Positions 52,965-62,021 of a stretch of 64,000 nt of DNA are shown piece after piece; positions within the stretch are counted from its first letter, which is position 1; every line of letters begins with the position of its first letter. Both the position numbers and the translations under genes were made by a program. The notes under the pieces were generated by a model, which was given only the letters and a program-made list of their open reading frames with translations, was not told the origin of the DNA and ran no database searches. This DNA is from Paenibacillus agri (GTDB lineage: Bacteria > Bacillota > Bacilli > Paenibacillales > Paenibacillaceae), in NCBI RefSeq assembly GCF_013359945.1, contig NZ_JABWCS010000210.1:1-64000 (forward strand). Reading direction: 5' to 3'.

Positions 52965-54722
52965 TCATCTAGCAGATACTTCCTTGGTCTCTGTAATCAC
53001 ATACTCCGACATCTCTGAGCGCACAGCAGGAAAGGATATCGTAAACACTGTTCCCTTGCCTTCCTCCGAATCGACGGCAATCGTGCCGTTATGCCGCTCG
53101 ACAATGCTAAGGCACAGCGACAGCCCAAGACCTGTCCCCTGACTTTTTGTCGTAAAAAACGGAACAAACAGCTTCTCCCGCTGGCTTTCCGAAATTCCAC
53201 TCCCTGTATCTCGTATGATCAGTTCCACATGATCCTTCACGGTTCGCGTTTCCAGTGTCAACACCCCCTTAGGACCCATGGCCTCCATCCCGTTACGACC
53301 AAGGTTGAGGATCAATTGCTTGATCTCCCGGACATTCAGATCGAGCGAAGGCAATGAGGAACTCAGCTTCACTTCAACGCTTTGACCACGCAGATTGGCA
53401 TCTGCCCATAGCAAGGGACTGAGATCATCAATAATTTCATGCAAGAGGACATTCTCCTTGTGCGAAATACGACTCTGGGCAAGCGACAGAAAATCGTTGA
53501 TGATACTGTTAGCACGGTCCAACTCCTCCATCACGATCTGATAGTAGGATTCTAGCTCCGGTCCGCTCTTCTCTCTCATAAGCTGGAGAAAACCACGCAC
53601 CACTGCCATGGGATTGCGGATTTCATGAGTGATGCCCGCTGCCATTTGACCTACCAGGGTAAGCCGTTCTACATTGTCCAGCTCACTCCGCATTTTCTCT
53701 TCCTCGGTCATATCCTGGACGATCAGCAGGGATCCGCCGGACAGTCCCTGCACCCGGGGAGGGAGTGGAGCTATGAATATGTGATAGACCCTTGCTTTAT
53801 GAATGACTTTCTCACTGGAACGCTCTTTGGTCCGGATGCTGGCACGCATGCGTGTGAAAATCTCTTCGTCTACATCTTCCCTGAACAAACGACAGACAGG
53901 TTGCGACATAATATCGACTTTAGTGACATTAGGATAATGGCTGCGGATCAGTTCGAACATATAATCGTTGATCCCCGTGATCGCTCCATTCTCATCCAGC
54001 GACATAATGCTGAGTGGCATGATGTCAGTAATCTGCTGAAGCTTCTCCGACTCCCACTGAAACTTTTCGGAGAAATCCTTCATTCGCTCCTTGAGGTGAA
54101 CTCTCCCCCAAGTTACTTCTACAAAATAAATGAATACCGCCCCCAGAACGATGGCAATAAACACATACAGAGTAAGAACAAGCGCTTCCATAGCATCCCC
54201 TGAATTGCCAAAATGCCGCTCATATTTGTCTTGTCCCCCCAAGATCGGCACTAGTGCAACGAATAGCATGCTTGGGAGCAGCACCATCCAGAGCAGACCG
54301 ATCTTCTCAACGACCGTTCCCTTCTTAAAACGGTCGGACATACCAAACAGCAATGGGTAGAGTAATACAGACGAATTCAACAATAGCGTACTCAGGCTGT
54401 CCGTTCTGGAGAAGAGAATGTTGCAGAACAGAAACAAGAGGGACAGACTTAATCCTGAACGGAAGCTGCCGTATAATATGCCTATAAAGGCTGGTAAAAT
54501 TCCTAAATTGAGATAGGTAATGCCGAATAAGGATGTGGACATTAACGAGCAGAGCGTAACACTCAGCGCACATGCTATCATCAAAAAGGACTGGTTATCC
54601 AATTTGCTGTTCCAGCGTTTGCAATGGTTCTGATCCAGCCACCATTGAAAGAGAAACAAAAAGGAGCTCGCAGCCGATATTTGCAATAAAATATCCTTAA
54701 CCGCACCAGTAATTGAAATCAC
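52965..54722 (-). CDS. Orphan sensor histidine kinase (5TM, PAS, HisKA, HATPase)
   Basis: 585 residues. Six membrane segments (about 10-200) of the 5TMR-LYT type are followed by a short coiled linker and a PAS domain (about 235-340). HisKA has the phospho-His in GITHEIRNPMAVVRGFLQ (near 370), and HATPase_c has N, G1 and G2 boxes (LILNLGRNGMEAM, DTGSGIS, GTGLGLSL). No response regulator adjoins. The PAS-HisKA form resembles sporulation kinases of the KinB group, so a role in the Spo0A phosphorelay is possible by inference. The GTG start at 54722 is weakly supported. Confidence 0.9.
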   Translation of the reverse strand: MISITGAVKDILLQISAASSFLFLFQWWLDQNHCKRWNSKLDNQSFLMIACALSVTLCSLMSTSLFGITYLNLGILPAFIGILYGSFRSGLSLSLLFLFCNILFSRTDSLSTLLLNSSVLLYPLLFGMSDRFKKGTVVEKIGLLWMVLLPSMLFVALVPILGGQDKYERHFGNSGDAMEALVLTLYVFIAIVLGAVFIYFVEVTWGRVHLKERMKDFSEKFQWESEKLQQITDIMPLSIMSLDENGAITGINDYMFELIRSHYPNVTKVDIMSQPVCRLFREDVDEEIFTRMRASIRTKERSSEKVIHKARVYHIFIAPLPPRVQGLSGGSLLIVQDMTEEEKMRSELDNVERLTLVGQMAAGITHEIRNPMAVVRGFLQLMREKSGPELESYYQIVMEELDRANSIINDFLSLAQSRISHKENVLLHEIIDDLSPLLWADANLRGQSVEVKLSSSLPSLDLNVREIKQLILNLGRNGMEAMGPKGVLTLETRTVKDHVELIIRDTGSGISESQREKLFVPFFTTKSQGTGLGLSLCLSIVERHNGTIAVDSEEGKGTVFTISFPAVRSEMSEYVITETKEVSAR

Positions 54723-54756
54723 TCCCCAAGTTGGACAAATAATCCTTCACCCTTAG

Positions 54757-54785
54757 ATTAAAGCATACCCGCGCTTTTCTGACAA
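54757..54785 (-). promoter_or_regulatory. Histidine kinase promoter
   Basis: The minus strand has -35 TTGTCA (54785-54780) and -10 TTTAAT (54762-54757), 17-bp spacer. Confidence 0.5.
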
Positions 54786-54800
54786 TTGTAAATCGACAAA

Positions 54801-54823
54801 TGATGTCAGGACTGGTGACATCA
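54801..54823. promoter_or_regulatory. Inverted repeat between kinase and flavoprotein genes
   Basis: TGATGTCA-N7-TGACATCA has perfect 8-bp arms. The right arm overlaps the -35 of the proposed flavoprotein promoter, so it looks like an operator. Confidence 0.6.
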
Positions 54824-54842
54824 GAGCCAGAAATGGTATGAT
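54815..54842 (+). promoter_or_regulatory. Flavoprotein gene promoter
   Basis: -35 GTGACA (54815-54820) and -10 TATGAT (54837-54842), 16-bp spacer. Confidence 0.5.
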
Positions 54843-54898
54843 GCCGATAGAAGAACGGTAGACACAACCTCTGCTTTGACATGTAAAGGAGTAAATTC

Positions 54899-56167
54899 AT
54901 GCGTAACTACGATGTAATAGTGATTGGTGGCGGCTCTTCGGGGCTGATGGCCAGCGTGGCTGCTGCCGAGCACGGAGCATCCGTCCTGCTGGTTGATAAA
55001 GGCTCCAAACTGGGCCGAAAGCTTGGTATTTCAGGCGGCGGACGCTGCAACGTGACCAATATTAAGGAGAACGCTGATCTGATCGCCCATATTCCGGGTA
55101 ACGGACGTTTTCTCTACAGCGCCTTCGACCATTTTAACAACCGGGATATCATCGCTTTCTTTGAAGGCCTTGGCATTCCTTTAAAAGAAGAAGACAATGG
55201 GCGAATGTTCCCCGTTTCCGATAAAGCATCAAGCGTTGTCTCGGCGCTAATCAGCAAGGTTAAGAGCCTCGGTGTACAGATTCTGACCGATAGCCCTGTT
55301 CGTGAGGTGCTGTATGAGAACGGAACGGTCAAAGGCGTCCGTCTAATGTCTGGCGCTGTGCATCATTCTTCAGCCGTGATCGTCGCTACCGGCGGTAAGT
55401 CTGTGCCCCAGACTGGTTCCACCGGGGACGGATATCCCTGGGCTATAGCAGCCGGACACACCATTACGGAGCTGTTCCCGACAGAGGTGCCGATCCTCTC
55501 ACGGGAGGAATGGATCAAATCCGGTGACCTACAGGGCTTGTCCCTGCGTGATGTAAACCTGACGGTCTGGAATCCCAAAGGGAAGAAGGTTATCGCCCAT
55601 CGCGGGGATATGATCTTCACCCATTTTGGCCTGTCCGGACCCATTGCCCTGCGCTGCAGCCAGTTTCTGCGCCAGGTGAAGAACAAATTCGGGGTGGATG
55701 CGGTGGAATTGTCCATCGATCTGTTCCCGGATCTTCACCCGCAGGAACTGGAATCTCAGATTCAGGACAAGCTGGAACAAGAGCCGAAAAAAGCGATCCG
55801 CAATTCGCTCAAGGGATTACTGCCTGAGCGCATGATTCCGCTGCTGCTGTCCAAAGCGGGACTGGATGGGGATATTACCGGCCACAGCCTGCCTAAGAAT
55901 GGCCTGCTGTCATTGGCCTCCCTCCTGAAACGGATGCCAATCTTGGTACATGGCACCCGTTCCATAGAGGAAGCCTTCGTGACCGGAGGCGGCGTCAATC
56001 TGAAGGAGATTGAACCCAAAACGATGGAATCCCGGGTAATGCCGGGCTTGTTCTTCTGCGGCGAAGTACTGGATATCCACGGTTATACAGGCGGCTATAA
56101 TATTACTGCTGCGTTCTCAACGGGTTATACAGCCGGGAAGCATGCCGCTGAGGCCCGCAATAACTAA
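54899..56167 (+). CDS. YhiN/HI0933-type NAD(P)/FAD-dependent oxidoreductase
   Basis: 422 residues. The FAD Rossmann start is VIVIGGGSSGLMASVAAAEHG, followed by KLGRKLGISGGGRCNVTN, VIVATGGKSVPQTGSTGDGY and the C-terminal GLFFCGEVLDIHGYTGGYN. The substrate is not known; the family occurs widely. AAAGGAG lies 7 bp before the ATG. It is divergent from the kinase, and a shared operator-like repeat is present. Confidence 0.92.
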   Translation: MRNYDVIVIGGGSSGLMASVAAAEHGASVLLVDKGSKLGRKLGISGGGRCNVTNIKENADLIAHIPGNGRFLYSAFDHFNNRDIIAFFEGLGIPLKEEDNGRMFPVSDKASSVVSALISKVKSLGVQILTDSPVREVLYENGTVKGVRLMSGAVHHSSAVIVATGGKSVPQTGSTGDGYPWAIAAGHTITELFPTEVPILSREEWIKSGDLQGLSLRDVNLTVWNPKGKKVIAHRGDMIFTHFGLSGPIALRCSQFLRQVKNKFGVDAVELSIDLFPDLHPQELESQIQDKLEQEPKKAIRNSLKGLLPERMIPLLLSKAGLDGDITGHSLPKNGLLSLASLLKRMPILVHGTRSIEEAFVTGGGVNLKEIEPKTMESRVMPGLFFCGEVLDIHGYTGGYNITAAFSTGYTAGKHAAEARNN

Positions 56168-56299
56168 CTGTTGGTTGACTAGAAGTAGAGCTACTAGTAG
56201 CACCTCCATGGTGATAATAAGGCCATGGGCGACTTAGCCTAAAACTATGGAACTTAAGATAGAACCTAAACTGTACCTAAATTATAGAGCTGCTACCAC

Positions 56300-56339
56300 A
56301 AAACCAGCGTAACGGAGCGATATCCGTTACGCTGGTTTT
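56300..56339 (+). terminator. Strong intrinsic terminator of the flavoprotein gene
   Basis: A perfect 17-bp stem (56300-56316 with 56323-56339) around a 6-nt loop, followed by ATTTTA. It is symmetrical and could also end the convergent ecs transcript. Confidence 0.92.
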
Positions 56340-56463
56340 ATTTTACGAGCTTTTTGATTTGCAGTTGCTCTACTTTCACTCTGTTTCTGTTTCTGTTTCG
56401 GCTAATGCTTCTGCTTTTGCTAATGCTTCAGCATCTCAGTTATGTTCTAGCGTCCCTTCCTTC

Positions 56464-57723
56464 TCACGAACTGAGTCGAAAGGTGTTGAATACCCGTGCA
56501 ATCATGATACCGGCCAAGCAGCCAACAGGAATGAACAGCAACAACCCCCACCAGGCATAGAGCTGCAGACAAACCACACCGGCGCAGAATACGGAAAACG
56601 GAATGAGCAGAATAGGAACTGCCTTGGCACCAGCCCCATTCTTCTGCTCCTTGGTAAAGGGCAATATCCCTACAAAATCATCACCCGAAAATAAGGACCA
56701 GAAGGAGTGCAGCCAATAGGCCATCAGCGAATTCAGCACGACAAATACCAGCCACTTGAGAATAGAGGGGACGATCAATATAGCCACTCCTGTTACCCCG
56801 GCGAACGACAGGTACAGCTTCATATGCGCCGGATTCCGTACCAGTGCTTTAATCGCAGCGGCTGCAAAGCGGCTCTCAGCCTGCTTTGATCTCAGCAGCG
56901 GCTGAGACCTGCGGAAGATCCACGGCTTGTGCCGGGTCGGGCGCGGCTTATCCACCACACCGCGCAGCAGCAAGCTCGCTATGCTCATACGCTGCTTGTA
57001 ATCCTCGCGCACATCGTTCATGAACGTGCCGCGCAGCTGGAAGCGCAGCTGGATGGCTATAGCCGTGGCAGCCGCAAAAACTCCGGCAACCGTCAGCAGG
57101 AGACCTGGACTGTCGTACCACAGAATAGCCATCTGAAGGTAGAACCCGCAGGGAATGACAATAGCCGGAATCTGCCACAGCCATTTCCGCCACCCTTGCC
57201 GCTGCACCCGGACCAGATGCCCCAGCAACTTGACGCACCAACTCGCGACTACCGTCAGGATCAGCAGTGCAACAGCTGCTGGCACAGGCACATTATAACT
57301 GCGTACAATAAAGGGCAGCATGACCAGAAAGACTGCACATATCTTCAGCGTGGTCACTCCTAGACTGTACAACAGGCCGCGCAGCTTAATGCCCTTGATC
57401 CAACGCTGACGCTGACGAAGAAATAGCAGATCGCCCTCCTGCATAAACAGCAGCAAACCTCCCCTGCTTATCAGCAGCGCCAGCAGCGCAGGGACGATCG
57501 GAAAAGGTATTGCTGTGCTCCATGCGGGAAGAGGTTCAACCCAATATCCGTAATAGATCCGCCCTCCAAGCAGGAGGCCGGGAATAATGATATAGAGCAG
57601 TACCGTCCAATCAGCAGCGGTACGAATAATCGTCCATTGCTCACGCCAATGTGAGAGCAGCCGTCTGCGGAAGAGCCGCTGTGCCGTCGGGAAAGCATAG
57701 GCGGAACGACCTTGCCCACTCAT
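56464..57723 (-). CDS. ecsB: ABC transporter permease, EcsB-like
   Basis: This 419-residue protein has about eight membrane helices and EcsB features: RLFRRRLLSHWREQWTIIR at the start and a VRVQRQGWRKW loop. In Bacillus, EcsAB affects secretion, sporulation and competence, probably by peptide export. The start overlaps the ecsA stop as ATGA (ATG at 57723). The gene lies in an ecsA-ecsB pair. Confidence 0.88.
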   Translation of the reverse strand: MSGQGRSAYAFPTAQRLFRRRLLSHWREQWTIIRTAADWTVLLYIIIPGLLLGGRIYYGYWVEPLPAWSTAIPFPIVPALLALLISRGGLLLFMQEGDLLFLRQRQRWIKGIKLRGLLYSLGVTTLKICAVFLVMLPFIVRSYNVPVPAAVALLILTVVASWCVKLLGHLVRVQRQGWRKWLWQIPAIVIPCGFYLQMAILWYDSPGLLLTVAGVFAAATAIAIQLRFQLRGTFMNDVREDYKQRMSIASLLLRGVVDKPRPTRHKPWIFRRSQPLLRSKQAESRFAAAAIKALVRNPAHMKLYLSFAGVTGVAILIVPSILKWLVFVVLNSLMAYWLHSFWSLFSGDDFVGILPFTKEQKNGAGAKAVPILLIPFSVFCAGVVCLQLYAWWGLLLFIPVGCLAGIMIARVFNTFRLSS

Positions 57724-58475
57724 GCCAATTCGTCGAAGCAATCAAACAACGACGCCTCCGGTAATCCGGCCTGAGCGCGGATATCCTCCAGTGTTCCGGT
57801 TGCTGCTATTTTACCACCGGAGATTAGCACGAAATCATCGCAGATTTTCTCCGCAGTATCCAGGACATGCGTAGACATTAACACTCCCGCACCACGTACC
57901 CGCTCCGCTTCCAGCAGCCGCAGAAAGTCTTTCGTGGCCCTCGGGTCCAGCCCGATGAACGGCTCGTCCACAATATAGATGTCCGGCTGTACCAAGAATC
58001 CGAGCATTAGCATCATTTTCTGCTTCATCCCCTTAGAGAATCCCGCCGGCAAGTCATTGCGCACAGGCTCCATGCCGAACTGCTTCAGCAGTCTTTCCGC
58101 CGTCTCCTGAAACTGCCCGTATTCCAGTCCGTAGGCAGCAGCAGCCAAATCCAGATGCTCCCACAGTGTCAGATCCTCATAGAAAACCGGCTGCTCCGGC
58201 ACGTAGGCATACGATTTGTTCGCTCCGCCGATCTCAACCTTGGACTTGGCATGCTTCAACAGGCCGAGCAGTGTCTTGATAGTTGTACTTTTACCCGCCC
58301 CGTTCGGCCCAATCAGACCCAGTAGCTGCCCACGCCGGACCTGAAAGGAAATATCGAAGATCCGGGGATCGCCTGCCTCATAACCTGCCTCTACGATGTC
58401 AACGTCCAATACAATGTCGTCTGTCTCTGTAATGTCCTTCGTTTCCCTTACCTGTGCAGCCCCGATCTCTTCCAT
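57720..58475 (-). CDS. ecsA: ABC transporter ATP-binding protein, EcsA-like
   Basis: 251 residues. Walker A is LIGPNGAGKSTT, the signature FSKGMKQK and Walker B IYIVDEPFIGLDP, with the D-loop and switch His (STHVLDTAEKICDD). The ATG at 58475 has GGAG 9 bp upstream; the ATG at 58484 directly abuts the SD. It is coupled to ecsB. Confidence 0.92.
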   Translation of the reverse strand: MEEIGAAQVRETKDITETDDIVLDVDIVEAGYEAGDPRIFDISFQVRRGQLLGLIGPNGAGKSTTIKTLLGLLKHAKSKVEIGGANKSYAYVPEQPVFYEDLTLWEHLDLAAAAYGLEYGQFQETAERLLKQFGMEPVRNDLPAGFSKGMKQKMMLMLGFLVQPDIYIVDEPFIGLDPRATKDFLRLLEAERVRGAGVLMSTHVLDTAEKICDDFVLISGGKIAATGTLEDIRAQAGLPEASLFDCFDELA

Positions 58476-58539
58476 CCTGCCCATCTCCTACATTTGGGTT
58501 ATTGAACTCCTAAATCCCTCTGCAACTAAAATTCATTTC

Positions 58540-59358
58540 TTAAACATATGGCTTCATAAGCTCTTGTCTGACCCGTCTGACCGCTTCAGCAAAGATTGGA
58601 GAGGAACGCCCTTCCAAACGGAAATAAAGCGCGGCGAAAAAATTTTTAACATTAAAGATGATCTTATACTCTTCCTGCAGTTCTTTCGTTCTATCCCATT
58701 GCAGGAAACCGGTCAGCCACTCCTCGAACACAGCCCCTTCCAGCTCTTGATGTTCCAAAAGAGTCACAACCGCAGAAGTCAGACGCTCCTCCTCCATATT
58801 CGTGAAGACTGTAGCCTTGGTACATACCACATTTCGGATAGAAACTAGTAATGCAATCATATCATCGGTAGATAAGACTTGCTGAGAGATTTCTTCTATG
58901 GCATCAGCAGCATGAGCTACCGCATGAGCCCAGCCCTTGCCTGCTACATAACCCCGGTAATCTTTTTCATCATTTAGAAATTGGACCAGCTTCTCTTGGA
59001 TCGTTTTGATTTCAGTTGTAGTCAGGAAGGATGAGATCCGGTTGGCCGTCAAAATTAAAGGAAGTAATAATACAGAAAAAGAACGTGTAAACACAGAATC
59101 TGTTTCTGTTTCACCAATCTTGTAAAACATATGCCGTTCATCCCAAGCGCTGTAAAGCAGAGTACGCAGCTGAACTGGCGTAAAGGTATTCTGCAATATC
59201 CATCGTGAGAACGTAGAGTAAATCAACGTATCCCTTAATTCACTGTCTGCCGAGCCTATGTTCTCCAGCATCAGCTCCGAAATTAGCATATAGTTGTAAT
59301 GCTCTGACACCCGGTAATCATTCTCCATTATTGTTTTCAATTCTAGTTTTAGGTTCAT
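58540..59358 (-). CDS. DUF2785 domain protein
   Basis: 272 residues, soluble, mainly helical, with the DUF2785 signature KGWAHAVAHAADAIEE and LRDTLIYSTFSRWI. The fold is likely an alpha-helical repeat. Function is unknown. CAGGGGAA precedes the ATG. It lies between ecsA and melA, all pointing left, with terminators limiting read-through. Confidence 0.88.
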   Translation of the reverse strand: MNLKLELKTIMENDYRVSEHYNYMLISELMLENIGSADSELRDTLIYSTFSRWILQNTFTPVQLRTLLYSAWDERHMFYKIGETETDSVFTRSFSVLLLPLILTANRISSFLTTTEIKTIQEKLVQFLNDEKDYRGYVAGKGWAHAVAHAADAIEEISQQVLSTDDMIALLVSIRNVVCTKATVFTNMEEERLTSAVVTLLEHQELEGAVFEEWLTGFLQWDRTKELQEEYKIIFNVKNFFAALYFRLEGRSSPIFAEAVRRVRQELMKPYV

Positions 59359-59438
59359 AGTTCCCCTGCCATTTCTTAACTTTTATTCCCATCATCTTAG
59401 ACTTACGGAAATTTCCATTTAACGTTTCATGAATAAGT

Positions 59439-59478
59439 AAAAAAAGCCTTCCCCCGCAGAACATCTGCAGAAGAAGGC
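59439..59478 (-). terminator. Intrinsic terminator of the GH4 gene
   Basis: GCCTTC/GAAGGC and GCAGA/TCTGC stems, then T7 on the minus strand (59445-59439). Confidence 0.82.
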
Positions 59479-59522
59479 CTTTCACTTCAATAATTAATCC
59501 CAGCTTGACGCAGGATTGCTTT

Positions 59523-60821
59523 CTATATGAATTCCGGAAGGAATTCTGCGCTCGCTTCCAGCATTTCATCGATCAGCGACCGAATCTGATCCAGCGAGAG
59601 CTCGGCGGCAGTATGCGGGTCAAGCATCGCCGCGTGGTAAATATGTTCGCGTTTGCGGGTCAAGATCGCTTCAACGGCTAGCAATTGCATATTGACATTG
59701 GTCCGGTTGAGGCCAGCGCATTGCGGCGGCAAATCCTCTACTTTGCAAGGAGTGACGCCTTGGCTATCCACCAGGCAAGGCACCTCTACAACCGCATCCT
59801 GAGGAAGATTGCCGATCAGGCCTCCAGTGTTGAGTACATTACCGGCGATTTTAAACGGCACATCGGTCTCCATAGCCTCGATAATATAAGAAGCGTACTC
59901 ATGGGTCCGTGAATGCGATACATCCGGGTTATTGACGAGGGAGTCCATGACCTCCTGCCAATATTCAGCCTTGCTGTCGCCCCAAGTCAGGTACCAGTCT
60001 GTCGTGATGTTGTACTGCTCAAGCAGCTCCGGCTGGCCGCTCTTGATAAAGTACGGCATGTATTCCGCACTGTGCATGCTGGATTCTGTCACATAGTAAC
60101 CGAAGGATTTCATGATCTCATAGCGTACCATATCATCATGCGGGGCTGGACGCTCAGCGGCACGGCGGCGAATCTCGGGATACATATCCTCGCCATTACG
60201 CGTGATTTCCAGCAGCCAGGCTTGGTGGTTGATCCCTGCAATCCGGTAGCGGACATTGTCCGTAGGCAGGTCCAGTCCTTCCAGCAGTTCTTTGGCACAC
60301 ACCTGTACACTGTGGCACAATCCTACACTCTTGATCTTCGAACCACGCAGTACCGCTCCCGTTACGATCGCCATTGGGTTCGTATAGTTAAGGAACCAGG
60401 CGTTCGGACACAGCTCCTCCATATCCCGTGTGAATTCCAGCATAGCGTATGCAGCCCGCAGACCGCGAAGAATTCCACCCACCCCAAGCGTATCCGCAAC
60501 GGTCTGCTTCAGTCCATATTTATGCGGAATCTCAAAATCACTCTTAATCGTAGGCTCATACTGCCCAACAGAGATCGCATTAATGACATAGTCTGCCCCC
60601 CGCAGCGCTTCTCTACGGTCTGTATAAGCAGTCACTTGAGCGCGTCCGCCCAGATTGCGGCTGAGGTTCTTCAGCATTTTCTCGGAATTGAATAGCTTCT
60701 CATGGTCAATATCATGCAAGGCAATTTCCGCATCAGCTAGAGCCGGCGTAGTCATACAGTCACCCAGTACGTTTTTGCTAAAAATAGTGCTTCCTGCACC
60801 AATGAAGGCAATTTTAGTCAT
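59523..60821 (-). CDS. melA: GH4 family alpha-galactosidase-like glycosidase
   Basis: This 432-residue NAD+ and Mn2+-dependent glycosidase begins IAFIGAGSTIFSKNVLGD (NAD Rossmann). It has NYTNPMAIVTGA, the metal Cys/His in GLCHSVQ, and His in AGINHQAWLL. The MelA type is supported by overall similarity and by lack of the usual phospho-sugar loop, but 6-phospho-alpha-glucosidase cannot be excluded. AGAGGAA precedes the ATG. It lies downstream of a sugar ABC transporter in the same direction, which would supply its substrate. Confidence 0.9.
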   Translation of the reverse strand: MTKIAFIGAGSTIFSKNVLGDCMTTPALADAEIALHDIDHEKLFNSEKMLKNLSRNLGGRAQVTAYTDRREALRGADYVINAISVGQYEPTIKSDFEIPHKYGLKQTVADTLGVGGILRGLRAAYAMLEFTRDMEELCPNAWFLNYTNPMAIVTGAVLRGSKIKSVGLCHSVQVCAKELLEGLDLPTDNVRYRIAGINHQAWLLEITRNGEDMYPEIRRRAAERPAPHDDMVRYEIMKSFGYYVTESSMHSAEYMPYFIKSGQPELLEQYNITTDWYLTWGDSKAEYWQEVMDSLVNNPDVSHSRTHEYASYIIEAMETDVPFKIAGNVLNTGGLIGNLPQDAVVEVPCLVDSQGVTPCKVEDLPPQCAGLNRTNVNMQLLAVEAILTRKREHIYHAAMLDPHTAAELSLDQIRSLIDEMLEASAEFLPEFI

Positions 60822-61121
60822 GAGGTCTTCCTCTACTTTCTGTTTATAAATTTTGATATATAAGACGAACTTAAGAACCAAACGTTAGGCTCGTCGTCAC
60901 TACGGTGGAATGTTTGGACTTCCGGCCGCTGTTGTCACCAGATTTCTTCGATTAAACCGCTTCTAGCGGTTGAAATCTGGTGACAGCCTATGCTTCCGAT
61001 GTGAGCTTTCCTGCGGAAAGCCTTCAGGTGATCGCTTTCGCTCCTACAGTTCCAAACTTCCCCCTTCGCTATTCGTTATTTTCTTTCATTCGGCTTAAAA
61101 AGATCTGATATAAGAATTTCG
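60822..61121. other. Intergenic region occupied mostly by a structured repeat
   Basis: 300 bp between the permease gene and melA. It is filled by copy C of the dispersed repeat and its hairpins. No promoter of good quality for melA was found. Confidence 0.6.
60928..61096 (+). repeat. Dispersed structured repeat (copy C)
   Basis: The left part is a 14-bp stem TGTCACCAGATTTC (60933-60946) with GAAATCTGGTGACA (60972-60985), enclosing a perfect AACCGCT-TCT-AGCGGTT hairpin. A second hairpin GCTTTCC-TGC-GGAAAGC (61004-61020) follows, then the GCTCCTACAGTTCCAAACTT core. The right part aligns with copies A and B. Confidence 0.85.
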
Positions 61122-62006
61122 TTACCCCTTCACGCTTCCCATCACAATGCCCTGGCTGAAATATTTCTGCAGGAAAGGATAGACGAGCATGACAGGGAGC
61201 ATCGCTACAAATACTTGGGCCGCCCGCGAGGTCCGGTCTGAAATGGCTGCCCATTGGGTTAAATCAGCCACATTAATCAGGCTCATATCCCGATTCACGA
61301 TAATGGTTTGTAGATACGTCTGCAGCGGATAATGTGCAGGATTGTTCATGAGGATCAGACCGTCGAACCAGGAGTTCCAATGCGTTACGATGCAAAATAG
61401 GGTTAATGTCGCAATCGCCGGAGCCGATAATGGCACCGCTATTCTCCAAAGCGACTGCCACACTCCACTACCGTCAATCCGCGCGGCTTCTTCAATCTCC
61501 GGCGGGATGTTCTTGAAGAAGTTGAGCAGCAGTATGACGTTGAAAATTGGCACTGCCGCAGGCAATATAAGTGCCCAGAACGTATCCAGAATGCCTGTCG
61601 CCCGAATCGTCATATACCAGGGAATCAATCCCCCGCTGAACAACATCGTGATAACGAAATACCATACGTAGTAATTGCGGAAGCGGAATGTGCCGCGCTC
61701 CTTGGACAACGGGTAGGCGACAAGTATGGTTAGCACCATATTGACCGGGACGCCGACCAGCACTCTTTTCACCGAAACCAGAAAGGACTCCACGAATTCC
61801 GGCTTCCCGACCACAAACCGATATGAATCCAAATTGAACTCCACCGGCCACAGACTAACCTTTCCGGCATTTACCGCCGTGCTTGAACTGAACGAAATCG
61901 CCAGTACATTAATTAGCGGCAGCAAACAGGCCAGCCCAAGCAGAATCAGAAAGGTGTAATTCAGAATGAGAAAGACGCGCCGTCCAGGGCTATTATGTCT
62001 ATTCAC
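61122..62006 (-). CDS. Carbohydrate ABC transporter permease (LplC/MalG type)
   Basis: This 294-residue protein has six membrane helices and the EAA loop EEAARIDGSGVWQSLWRIAVPLSAPAI. GTG start at 62006 with GGAGGAG 4-6 bp upstream. It pairs with the second permease and the solute-binding protein as a CUT1-type oligosaccharide or uronide importer. No ATPase gene is in the window; such systems often share MsmK. Confidence 0.92.
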   Translation of the reverse strand: MNRHNSPGRRVFLILNYTFLILLGLACLLPLINVLAISFSSSTAVNAGKVSLWPVEFNLDSYRFVVGKPEFVESFLVSVKRVLVGVPVNMVLTILVAYPLSKERGTFRFRNYYVWYFVITMLFSGGLIPWYMTIRATGILDTFWALILPAAVPIFNVILLLNFFKNIPPEIEEAARIDGSGVWQSLWRIAVPLSAPAIATLTLFCIVTHWNSWFDGLILMNNPAHYPLQTYLQTIIVNRDMSLINVADLTQWAAISDRTSRAAQVFVAMLPVMLVYPFLQKYFSQGIVMGSVKG

Positions 62007-62021
62007 AGGTCTCCTCCTTCT

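Noticed and set aside
59913..60695. 260-residue plus-strand frame antisense to melA
   Set aside because: It mirrors melA codons and has no recognisable domain or SD.
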